DNA of 5,398 nt from Phycisphaerales bacterium (GTDB lineage Bacteria > Planctomycetota > Phycisphaerae > Phycisphaerales > UBA1924): positions 737 through 6,134 of the forward strand of contig DOJA01000111.1 of the NCBI GenBank assembly GCA_003511945.1. Direction: 5' to 3'. The position numbers and the translations under genes are program-made. This document shows, piece by piece, positions 1-5,091 of this stretch. A model generated the notes under the pieces. That model worked only from the letters and a program-made list of their open reading frames with translations. It ran no database searches and had not been told where the DNA came from. Within the stretch, counting starts at the first letter, position 1, and each line of letters begins with the position of its first letter.

Positions 1-23
1 CCCCCCGGGGGGGGGGAGGGGGG
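1..23. other. C/G homopolymer at left edge
   Basis: Six C, ten G, one A and six G form the first 23 bases. No gene can be read here. The right edge of the window also ends in a run of eight C. Such runs at both ends are typical of places where an assembly stops, so this stretch may be partly artefactual. It could equally be a real G-run able to form a quadruplex. Confidence 0.5.
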
Positions 24-62
24 TACCGTCCGCCCCGGTGGGAGGCGCCGCTCGATCAACCC

Positions 63-67
63 GGAGG
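63..67 (+). promoter_or_regulatory. Ribosome binding site that fixes the first gene's start
   Basis: GGAGG lies nine bases before the GTG at 77. It supports that GTG over the in-frame GTG at 38, which has no Shine-Dalgarno sequence and would add 13 residues rich in Arg, Gly and Ala with no recognisable fold. Starting at 77, the protein opens directly with a beta strand and a P-loop-like turn, as expected for the family. Confidence 0.7.
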
Positions 68-76
68 ACCGACACC

Positions 77-1204
77 GTGCGCGCGATCGTGACCGGCCAG
101 GTCGGGATGGACAAGAAGCAGTACCTGCAGTCCGCCGCCGACTTCGCGGGCCAGCAGGGCGAGTCCATCGCGCTCTACCATGTCGGGGACATGATGTACG
201 CCGAGGGGCGCGACATCCGCCCCGGGCGCATCCTCGACCTGCCCTGGAGCCGCCTCAACTCGCTCCGCCGGGCGGCGTTCAAGGACATCCTGTCGGACTC
301 GCGCGGGCGCCCGCATGTCATCGTCAACACCCACGCCACCTTCCGCTGGCGCCACGGGCTCTTCAGCGCGTTCGACTTCGACCAGATCGAGGCCTTCGAC
401 CCCGACCTGCTCGTCTGCCTGGTCGACAACATCGAGGTGGTCCACAACCGGCTCCACCGCGACCACGACATCGACGCCACGCTGAAGGACTGCATGGTCT
501 GGCGCGAGGAGGAGATCCTCGCCACCGAGATGATGGCCCAGGCGCTGCACAAGCCGTTCTACATCATCAGCCGCGGACGCCACGAGGCGACCGCCCGCAC
601 CATGTTCCGCCTGGTCTGCCGCCCGGGCATGAAGAAGGTCTACCCCTCGTTCCCCATGAGCCATGTCGTCGACCTGCCCGATGTGCTGGCGGAGATCGAC
701 GCCTTCCGCGCCGAGCTCGCCCGCCACTTCATCACCTTCGACCCGGGCGATGTGGACGAGAAGCTCCTGCTCGAACGCGCCGCCGCCGCCGCCCGCGAGG
801 GCAATGTCGACCGGTTCCTCGATGTCACCCCCCACTCCTTCGGCGGCGCCCGGTCCGCCGCGGAGCCCATCCGCGTGCGCGTCCGCGAGGTGCTCGACAT
901 CGCCGGCGACATCGACGGCCAGATCTACATGCGCGACTTCAAGCTCATCGACCAGTCCGACATGATCGTCTCCCTGGTCCCCGAGCTGCCCACCGGCATG
1001 CCCGGGCTCTCGTCGGGCGTCGAGCGCGAACTCCAGCACGCGTTCGAGCACACCAAGGAAGTCTTCGTCGTGTGGAAGCCCAGGAAGAGCCCAAGCCCGT
1101 TCATCACCGAGACCGCGACCAAGATCTTCAAGTCCGTGCCCGAGGCCCTGGGCTACTTCGAGAGCCAGGGCATGTTCGCCCAGACGAACCTCTTCGGGCA
1201 TTGA
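77..1204 (+). CDS. AdkA-like P-loop kinase fused to a nucleoside 2-deoxyribosyltransferase-like domain
   Basis: Predicted 375-residue soluble protein. The N-terminal half (about 1-175) resembles archaeal-type adenylate kinase in layout. It has a first strand and a P-loop-like GQVGMDKK (7-14), a VGDMM segment after the second strand (where AdkA has its GTVMFE-type turn), VIVNTHATF (81-89; AdkA has VVDTHST), DPDLLVCLVD (108-117), an RLHRDHDID segment (125-133) and a late strand FYIISR. The C-terminal half (about 186-360) opens with KVYPSFPMSH and contains RDFKLIDQSD (286-295), SSGVEREL (312-319) and VFVVW (329-333). This matches the nucleoside 2-deoxyribosyltransferase plan, in which the catalytic Glu follows an SG turn; E318 is the candidate. 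The Walker A sequence is degenerate: the usual GK[ST] reads DKK, so ATP binding is uncertain. A role in nucleotide salvage or nucleotide signalling is inferred; the substrate is unknown. The gene is monocistronic as far as visible, with a strong hairpin just after the stop. Confidence 0.7.
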   Translation: MRAIVTGQVGMDKKQYLQSAADFAGQQGESIALYHVGDMMYAEGRDIRPGRILDLPWSRLNSLRRAAFKDILSDSRGRPHVIVNTHATFRWRHGLFSAFDFDQIEAFDPDLLVCLVDNIEVVHNRLHRDHDIDATLKDCMVWREEEILATEMMAQALHKPFYIISRGRHEATARTMFRLVCRPGMKKVYPSFPMSHVVDLPDVLAEIDAFRAELARHFITFDPGDVDEKLLLERAAAAAREGNVDRFLDVTPHSFGGARSAAEPIRVRVREVLDIAGDIDGQIYMRDFKLIDQSDMIVSLVPELPTGMPGLSSGVERELQHAFEHTKEVFVVWKPRKSPSPFITETATKIFKSVPEALGYFESQGMFAQTNLFGH

Positions 1205-1214
1205 AGACGGCAAT

Positions 1215-1267
1215 GCCGCGGAGCGCGGGTGGCCGGGAAGGGTGGCCCGGCCGGCGCGATCCGCGGC
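1215..1267 (+). terminator. Nested GC-rich hairpin after the kinase-like gene
   Basis: The hairpin starts ten bases after the TGA. Outer arms GCCGCGGAGCGC (1215-1226) pair with GCGC (1254-1257) and TCCGCGGC (1260-1267), with a two-base bulge. After a small internal loop, GGCCGGG (1231-1237) pairs with CCCGGCC (1246-1252) around an eight-base loop. No T-run follows, so this is not a textbook intrinsic terminator. Its position suggests 3'-end formation or mRNA protection. Confidence 0.45.
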
Positions 1268-1301
1268 GGAGGAGAAAGGGCGCCCAGGAGCGGGCACGAA
1301 G

Positions 1302-1351
1302 GACGCCGGTCCGAGGGACGAGGAGAGGGAGCGGAGGAGCGGACCGGCGTC
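1302..1351. repeat. Perfect 12-bp inverted repeat with GGA-rich loop
   Basis: GACGCCGGTCCG (1302-1313) and CGGACCGGCGTC (1340-1351) are exact reverse complements. The 26-base loop between them is 24/26 purine and holds five GGA triplets (starting at 1316, 1322, 1328, 1333 and 1336). As RNA it would form a very stable stem presenting a GGA-rich loop, similar in style to CsrA/RsmA targets or an anti-Shine-Dalgarno trap. As DNA it could be a protein-binding palindrome. The function is unknown. Confidence 0.6.
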
Positions 1352-1460
1352 GGGTGTTCAACCGCCGCAGGAGCGGAACTCGTGTCCCGCAATCGGCCCG
1401 GAAGTTCCTTCTCCCGGCGAGAGGGGAGCGAGCGTCGCCTCGCTGCGTCTGATCTTCTAT

Positions 1461-1489
1461 TCGCAACCAGGACAAATCGGTTTCATATT
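1461..1489 (+). promoter_or_regulatory. Possible promoter in AT-rich patch
   Basis: CATATT at 1484-1489 matches four of six -10 positions, with TCGCAA at 1461-1466 as a poor -35 at 17 bases spacing. The main support is position: this is the only AT-rich patch between two well-separated genes. TTGTGG (1506) with TAGCGT (1529) is a weaker alternative. The leader to the ATG at 1561 would be about 65 bases. Confidence 0.25.
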
Positions 1490-1560
1490 CCCTCCCGTCG
1501 CTGGGTTGTGGGCCGAAATCGGCGGTCCTAGCGTCCGGCGAGCCGCCCAGGAGCCGGTCC

Positions 1561-2427
1561 ATGCCGTCGTTCAGCGCCTCAACCGTCGCCCTACTCGCTC
1601 TCACACTGACGCTCGTCGTCATCGCCTTCGTTGCTCCCGTGCGGGCGGCGGACCCCGCGCCCGCAACCGACTCCGCCGCGGTCGAGCGCGCCTGCCGAGA
1701 CTATGTCGATGCGATCTACGATCTGAAACCCGAGCTCATCGACCGCAGCGTCAGCCCGAACCTCGTGAAGTCGGGGTTCGGCTTCAACAAGAAGGAAGGC
1801 GTCTACAAGCAGTACCCGATGTCCTTCGCCCAGCTGCGCGAACTCGCGGCCTCGTACAACAAGGACGGGAAGATCCCCAAGGATGCCCCCCGTGATGTTG
1901 TCGTGCTGGGCGTGCTGGACTCCATCGCCACCGCCAAGCTCACCGCGTCGTGGGGCGTTGACTACTTCCAGCTCGCCAAGGAGGGCGGGCGCTGGCGGAT
2001 CCGGCACATCCTCTGGCAGTCGCACCCGCCCGCGAGCGCCGGGACCGAGACCGACGCCGTCCGGCGCGCCTGCCTCGACTACGCCGAGGGCATCTACCTC
2101 GTGAAGCCGGAGAACATCGACCGCGCGGTCCATCGCGACCTGGTCAAGGTCGGCTTTGTCCAGAACGGCGCAGACCCCGAGCCGGCGCAGCGCCCGATGT
2201 CGTTCGATCAACTCCGCACACTCGCCGCCCAGGTGAACAAGGACGGCAAGTTCGGCCCGAGCGCCCGCAAGGAGGTCGAGGTCCTCGACGCGATGGACCA
2301 GACCGCCTGCGCGAAGCTCACCGCCGAGTGGGGAATCGACTCCTTCCACCTCGCCAAGTTCGACGGCCAGTGGAAGATCGTCCAGGTCGTGTGGCAGAAC
2401 CACCGCTCCAAGCCCCGCGCAGAATGA
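1561..2427 (+). CDS. Secreted protein with two tandem lumazine-binding/NTF2-like domains
   Basis: Protein of 288 residues. AGGAG at 1549-1553 sits seven bases before the ATG, so the start is well supported. Residues 1-29 look like a Sec signal peptide: a long hydrophobic core (about 9-25) and a VRA|A cleavage site near 29/30. The N-terminal region before the core has no Lys or Arg, which is unusual. Two domains follow, at 41-155 and 167-281. Each has a C-x-D-Y helix start, a KPE-I-D-R turn, PMSF-x-QLR, N-KDGK, AKLTA-x-WG and a closing strand ending W-x-I-x-x-x-x-WQ-x-H. The closing pattern, with an L-x-K-x-x-G-x-W-x-I segment, is typical of the putative lumazine-binding (Lumazine_bd_2) group of the NTF2-like fold. 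The fold is a cone-shaped pocket, often without known enzyme activity, so ligand and role are unknown. It is probably periplasmic or extracellular. A terminator-like hairpin follows the stop. Confidence 0.8.
   Translation: MPSFSASTVALLALTLTLVVIAFVAPVRAADPAPATDSAAVERACRDYVDAIYDLKPELIDRSVSPNLVKSGFGFNKKEGVYKQYPMSFAQLRELAASYNKDGKIPKDAPRDVVVLGVLDSIATAKLTASWGVDYFQLAKEGGRWRIRHILWQSHPPASAGTETDAVRRACLDYAEGIYLVKPENIDRAVHRDLVKVGFVQNGADPEPAQRPMSFDQLRTLAAQVNKDGKFGPSARKEVEVLDAMDQTACAKLTAEWGIDSFHLAKFDGQWKIVQVVWQNHRSKPRAE
1681..2403 (+). repeat. In-gene tandem domain duplication, 378-nt offset
   Basis: Codons 41-155 (1681-2025) and 167-281 (2059-2403) align across all 115 residues with no gap. I counted 61 identical residues by hand, about 53%. 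The constant offset is 126 codons. The least conserved stretch is 71-85 against 197-211, just before PMSF. This is an internal duplication rather than two unrelated domains. Confidence 0.85.
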
Positions 2428-2490
2428 CCATTCCTGCCCGGTGGGACGGGCGGCCCGCCCGTCTCTCCCTTCCCCCGAGGAGTCATTCTG
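2420..2490. repeat. 9-bp inverted repeat bracketing the terminator hairpin
   Basis: CAGAATGAC (2420-2428) and GTCATTCTG (2482-2490) are exact reverse complements. The left arm contains the TGA stop of the upstream gene. The inner hairpin at 2443-2465 lies between the arms, so the RNA could form a stem with a second stem nested in it. Possible roles are stabilising the 3' end, bidirectional termination, or an operator next to the following promoter. Confidence 0.45.
2443..2471 (+). terminator. Terminator-like hairpin after the NTF2-like gene
   Basis: GACGGGC (2445-2451) pairs with GCCCGTC (2457-2463) around a five-base loop, extendable by G-U and G-C pairs. A pyrimidine-rich TCTCCCTT follows. 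It begins 15 bases past the stop codon. The tail is T-poor, but in a genome this GC-rich that is common. A new promoter follows downstream, which fits transcription ending here. Confidence 0.55.
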
Positions 2491-2510
2491 TACGGGACTC
2501 TCACCTGGCT

Positions 2511-2519
2511 TGTTATTAT
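2511..2519 (+). promoter_or_regulatory. Extended -10 promoter
   Basis: TGT followed by TATTAT gives the extended -10 TG dinucleotide and five of six -10 matches, in the most AT-rich spot of this gap. No good -35 is visible at 16-18 bases, as expected for extended -10 promoters. Transcription would begin near 2526, downstream of the in-frame ATG at 2518, which therefore could not be the start of the next gene on this transcript. Confidence 0.45.
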
Positions 2520-2586
2520 GCATGCCTCCAGTGGAAGGTCCAGAACCGCGGGCTGGGCTCGCGGAACCCCAGGTGCGGAACTGCCC

Positions 2587-2940
2587 ATGAGCGCCGACTT
2601 GCACGAAACGCGATCTCGGTCGATTGCGCTCCCCCTTTGGACCCTTGGTGCTTTCGTTCTCGCCTTGTCGGTGCTCGTGCTGGGGGCGGCCTACCGATCC
2701 TTCTCCTGGGTGTGGGCCGGCGCCGGGCTGGTCTCGCTCCTGCTCCCGACTGCGGTCCTCTTCAATGTCGACCGCTTTCGCGAGTGGACCGGGCAACCCC
2801 CATGGCCCGACACGTCCTGGCGGAGTTGGCCGCGCACTGCTCGTGGAAGGAATCGATTGGCGCTGCTCCTGTGGATTGAGGGCGGCGCCTTCTTCCTCCT
2901 CGTCGGCGCCTGGCCCGCCATCGTCGAGTTGATCTGGTAG
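2587..2940 (+). CDS. Small three-helix membrane protein, unknown function
   Basis: Protein of 117 residues with three hydrophobic segments at about 14-34, 41-61 and 91-112. Arg residues cluster between the second and third helices (63-90), so this loop is probably cytoplasmic, with N-terminus inside and C-terminus outside. I recognise no family or catalytic motif. The frame could open at ATG 2518, but that ATG overlaps a likely -10 element, has no Shine-Dalgarno, and its extra 23 residues use codons unlike the neighbours (AGG, AGA, CCA, GGT). I therefore chose ATG 2587, although its own ribosome site is weak (AGGTG at 2571-2575). Codon bias here is looser than in neighbouring genes, with several CTT, GGT and TTG, suggesting low expression or a different history. 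It is separated from truA by 46 bases. Confidence 0.6.
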   Translation: MSADLHETRSRSIALPLWTLGAFVLALSVLVLGAAYRSFSWVWAGAGLVSLLLPTAVLFNVDRFREWTGQPPWPDTSWRSWPRTARGRNRLALLLWIEGGAFFLLVGAWPAIVELIW

Positions 2941-2973
2941 CCCCCGAACGCCCATCGCGCGCCGGAGCCCCGC

Positions 2974-2979
2974 TACCCT
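2974..2979 (+). promoter_or_regulatory. Possible leaderless -10 for truA
   Basis: TACCCT fits the TAnnnT pattern and ends seven bases before the GTG at 2987. No Shine-Dalgarno lies at a usable distance: the only GGAG, at 2964-2967, is 19 bases away. This geometry would place the transcript start at or next to the start codon, giving a leaderless mRNA. Short motifs like this occur by chance, so support is weak. Confidence 0.25.
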
Positions 2980-2986
2980 TCCCCGC

Positions 2987-3814
2987 GTGGCCCGCTACCG
3001 CCTGACCATCGCCTACGACGGCACCGACTTCGTCGGCTGGCAGAAGCAGGAACCCCCTGATCCCAACGCACTCCCCGACCCCGAGACGGGCGAGCGCCCG
3101 CGCGCCGAGCTCCGCACCGTGCAGGCGGTGGTCGAGCGGGCCGTGCGCGAGGCGGTGCGCGAGCCGGTCGTCCTCATCGGCGCCAGCCGCACCGATTCGG
3201 GCGTCCACGCCTGGCACCAGACCGGCGCCTTCACCTGCGCCGACGACCGGCGCGGCGCGCCCGACGATCGCCTCCTCCAGGCCATCAACGCGCGACTCCC
3301 CGACGATGTCCTCCTCCGCGCCTGCGTGCGCATCCGCGACGACTTCGACCCCATCGGGGACTGCATCGCCAAGGGCTACCGCTACACCGTCCACGCCTCG
3401 CCCGAGCGTCCGCTGTGGGACCGGCGCTTCGTCTACCACTCCTGGCACGCGCCGAACGACACCGACGCGATGGCCCACGCCGCCGCCCTCTTCGTCGGCA
3501 CGCACGACTTCGCCGCCTTCGCCGCCAGCGGGCACGGGCGCGAGTCCACCGTCCGCACCGTCCACTCCTGCACTGTTGCCCGCCCGACGCCCGAACGGGT
3601 GGAGGTCCACATCGCCGCCGACGGGTTCCTGTGGAACATGGTCCGCATCATCGCCGGCACGCTGGTGGAGGTCGGGCGCGGGCGCCTGAGCGCGGACGAC
3701 ATCCGCGCCGCCCTCGACACCCGCGACCGCCGGCGCGCCGGGCCGACGCTGCCCCCCCAGGGGCTGTGCCTGATGTGGGCGCGCTACCCGGGCGACGACG
3801 AGCAACACCCGTGA
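2987..3814 (+). CDS. truA: tRNA pseudouridine(38-40) synthase TruA
   Basis: Protein of 275 residues. TruA isomerises uridines 38, 39 and 40 in the anticodon stem-loop of many tRNAs to pseudouridine, in the cytoplasm, usually as a homodimer. The family start YRLTIAYDGTDFVGWQKQ (residues 4-21) is clear. The catalytic aspartate is D70 in GASRTDSGVHA (65-75). Further conserved blocks are KGYRYTV (129-135), HDFAAFAA (173-180), GFLWNMVRIIAGTLVEVGRG (213-232) and a PPQGL segment near the C-terminus (257-260). All key residues are present. Residues about 22-42 form a Pro-rich insert between the first strand and the TVQ helix, where E. coli TruA has only a few residues; this explains the slightly large size. 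The GTG start is fixed by the conserved N-terminus. The stop overlaps the next gene by four bases (GTGA). Confidence 0.96.
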   Translation: MARYRLTIAYDGTDFVGWQKQEPPDPNALPDPETGERPRAELRTVQAVVERAVREAVREPVVLIGASRTDSGVHAWHQTGAFTCADDRRGAPDDRLLQAINARLPDDVLLRACVRIRDDFDPIGDCIAKGYRYTVHASPERPLWDRRFVYHSWHAPNDTDAMAHAAALFVGTHDFAAFAASGHGRESTVRTVHSCTVARPTPERVEVHIAADGFLWNMVRIIAGTLVEVGRGRLSADDIRAALDTRDRRRAGPTLPPQGLCLMWARYPGDDEQHP

Positions 3815-5091
3815 GGATCCTCCACATCTCAACCCGCCTCATCCTCGGCGGCTCGCAGGAGAACACCGTCCTCTCCTGCGAGGGCCAGGCCCGCCTCGGG
3901 CACCGGGTCCACCTCGCCTTCGGCCCCATCTTCGGCCCAGAGGGCTCGCTCCTCGACCGCGTCCGCCGCTTCCGCTCCCCCGACGGGCGCGAGATCGTCA
4001 CGCACGAAATCCCCCACCTGCGCCGTGAGCTGTCCCCCCTCGACGACTGGCGGGCGTACCGCGAGCTGCGCACGCTCCTGCGCGCGGTGAGGCCCGACAT
4101 CGTGCACACCCACTCCAGCAAGGCCGGCGTCCTCGCCCGCGCCGCCGCGTGGGCCGAGGGCGGTGGCGGGGGGCGTCAGGGGCGCCTCGCCGTCGTTCAC
4201 ACCATCCACGGCCCGCCCTTCCACCGGTTCGAGTCCCGCTGGCGCAACGCCCTTTACATCGCCGCCGAGCGATTCGCCGCCCGGCGCTGCCACGCCATCG
4301 TCAGCGTCGCCGACGCGATGACCGACCAGTTCCGCGCCGCGCGCATCGGGCGCCCGGATCAGTTCGTCACCGTCCACTCCGGCATGGAGACCGAGCCCTA
4401 CCTGTACCCCGACCCCGGCGAGTCGCGCGAGGCCACGCGGGCCGCGCTGGGCCTCGAGCCCCACCTCGTCGTCATCGCCACCGTCGCACGCCTCGCGGAG
4501 CTCAAGGGCCACGACGACCTCATCGACGCCCTCCAGGACGACCTCCACGCCCACCCCGACTGGCGCCTCCTCTGGATCGGCGACGGCTGGTCGCGCGAGC
4601 GGCTCGTCGAACGCCTGCTCCGCGCAAACCTCCGACACCGCGTCGTCCTCACCGGGCTCGTGCCCCCCGAGCGCATCCCCACGCTCCTCCGCGCGTCGGA
4701 CCTGCTCGTCCACCCCTCCTACCGCGAGGGGCTGCCCCGCACCGTCCCCCAGGCCCTGCTCGCGGGAACCCCGGTCGTCGCCTACGACACCGACGGCACC
4801 CGCGAGGCCTGCCTCCACGAACAGACCGGCCTCCTCGTCCCCGTGGGCGACCTGACCGCGCTCCGGTCCGCGGTGCGCCGGATGATCGCCAACCCCGCCG
4901 GCGCGGGCCGCATGGCCGAGCGCGGGCGCGAACTGTGCCGAACACGCTTCAGCGCCGAGACGATGGTGGCCGCGCTGGAACAGGTCTACGCTCGCACACT
5001 CGAAAGCGCCCGCGCGCGTCCCGCCCCCGGAATCTCCCCCGGAACCGCCCCCGGAACTTCCCCCGGAACTTCCCCCGGAGCCCGCCCCTGA
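3811..5091 (+). CDS. GT4-family (GT-B fold) glycosyltransferase
   Basis: Protein of 426 residues, probably cytoplasmic or membrane-peripheral, transferring a sugar from an NDP-sugar to an unknown acceptor. The N-terminal Rossmann domain opens RILHISTRLILGGSQENTV (2-20), the acceptor-side glycine turn of GT4 enzymes, followed by PDIVHTHSSKAG (95-106) and HTIHG. The C-terminal nucleotide-sugar domain has VIATVARLAELKGHDDLI (221-238), WIGDGW (255-260) and the GT4 signature around 304-324. The signature reads E306-x7-Q314 instead of E-x7-E. I recall relatives with Q here, so it is probably a subfamily trait. A Gly-rich stretch at 116-122 looks like a flexible loop. The C-terminus (404-426) is a Pro-Gly repeat tail. 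GTG 3811 overlaps truA's stop and has no clear Shine-Dalgarno, so translation is probably coupled. The acceptor is unknown: polysaccharide, glycolipid or a BshA/MshA-like thiol precursor. The start resembles exopolysaccharide-type enzymes more than BshA. Confidence 0.85.
   Translation: MRILHISTRLILGGSQENTVLSCEGQARLGHRVHLAFGPIFGPEGSLLDRVRRFRSPDGREIVTHEIPHLRRELSPLDDWRAYRELRTLLRAVRPDIVHTHSSKAGVLARAAAWAEGGGGGRQGRLAVVHTIHGPPFHRFESRWRNALYIAAERFAARRCHAIVSVADAMTDQFRAARIGRPDQFVTVHSGMETEPYLYPDPGESREATRAALGLEPHLVVIATVARLAELKGHDDLIDALQDDLHAHPDWRLLWIGDGWSRERLVERLLRANLRHRVVLTGLVPPERIPTLLRASDLLVHPSYREGLPRTVPQALLAGTPVVAYDTDGTREACLHEQTGLLVPVGDLTALRSAVRRMIANPAGAGRMAERGRELCRTRFSAETMVAALEQVYARTLESARARPAPGISPGTAPGTSPGTSPGARP
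5026..5079 (+). repeat. 12-nt tandem repeat in the glycosyltransferase tail
   Basis: CCCGGA recurs exactly every 12 bases at 5026, 5038, 5050, 5062 and 5074. The unit encodes Pro-Gly-Thr/Ile-Ser/Ala, giving a tail of the type PG-IS-PG-TA-PG-TS-PG-TS-PG. Two units (from 5050 and 5062) are identical over 12 bases. Copy number could change in-frame by slippage without disturbing the downstream overlap. The tail lies after the last predicted fold element and is probably disordered. Confidence 0.8.

Larger units (their letters stand above)
1205..1560. other. Long structured intergenic region
   Basis: This 356-base gap has no convincing gene. It divides into two parts. Bases 1205-1450 are GC-rich and full of inverted repeats. 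These are a nested hairpin at 1215-1267, a perfect 12-bp inverted repeat at 1302-1351, CTCCC/GGGAG at 1411-1415 and 1424-1428, and the overlapping alternative AGCGAG/CTCGCT at 1427-1432 and 1439-1444. Bases about 1451-1490 drop to roughly 60% A+T by hand count and probably hold the promoter of the next gene. I compared it by eye with RNase P RNA, tmRNA, SRP RNA and cobalamin riboswitches and saw no match. A small RNA or a long 5' leader is possible but unproven. Confidence 0.5.

Noticed and set aside
77..1204. Antiviral defence system centred on the fusion protein
   Set aside because: Deoxyribosyltransferase-like folds occur in defence, but the neighbours are housekeeping-type genes and no partner effector, mobile element or other defence gene is visible.
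56..1297. 413-codon open frame on the minus strand opposite the kinase-like gene
   Set aside because: Its composition (runs of Val, Glu, Asp, Gly, Ala) is the typical mirror of a GC-rich gene. The + strand frame has recognisable motifs and a ribosome binding site.
1205..1560. Known structured RNA (RNase P, tmRNA, SRP RNA, riboswitch) in the gap
   Set aside because: I looked for their conserved cores by eye and found none, so I describe only the inverted repeats.
1242..1895. 217-codon + strand frame starting in the intergenic gap
   Set aside because: It runs into the signal peptide and first domain of the secreted protein in another frame. The translation is Arg-rich low-complexity with no ribosome site.
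1591..2955. 454-codon open frame on the minus strand across the NTF2-like and membrane protein genes
   Set aside because: It crosses a terminator hairpin and two clear genes. Its protein has no recognisable domain and shows shadow composition.
3415..3810. Long N-terminal extension of the glycosyltransferase frame inside truA
   Set aside because: The 132 extra codons overlap the truA catalytic domain and encode Arg/Pro/His-rich junk. The family N-terminus begins exactly at GTG 3811.
2762..3832. 356-codon minus-strand frame over truA
   Set aside because: truA is unmistakable on the + strand; the minus-strand product is a Gly, Ala, Val and Asp-rich shadow.
3829..4818. 329-codon minus-strand frame opposite the glycosyltransferase
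   Set aside because: Shadow of a GC-rich gene; it has no motifs and the + strand gene is well supported.
5026..5079. CRISPR-like array
   Set aside because: The 12-nt units are directly adjacent, without spacers, and in-frame within a protein tail.
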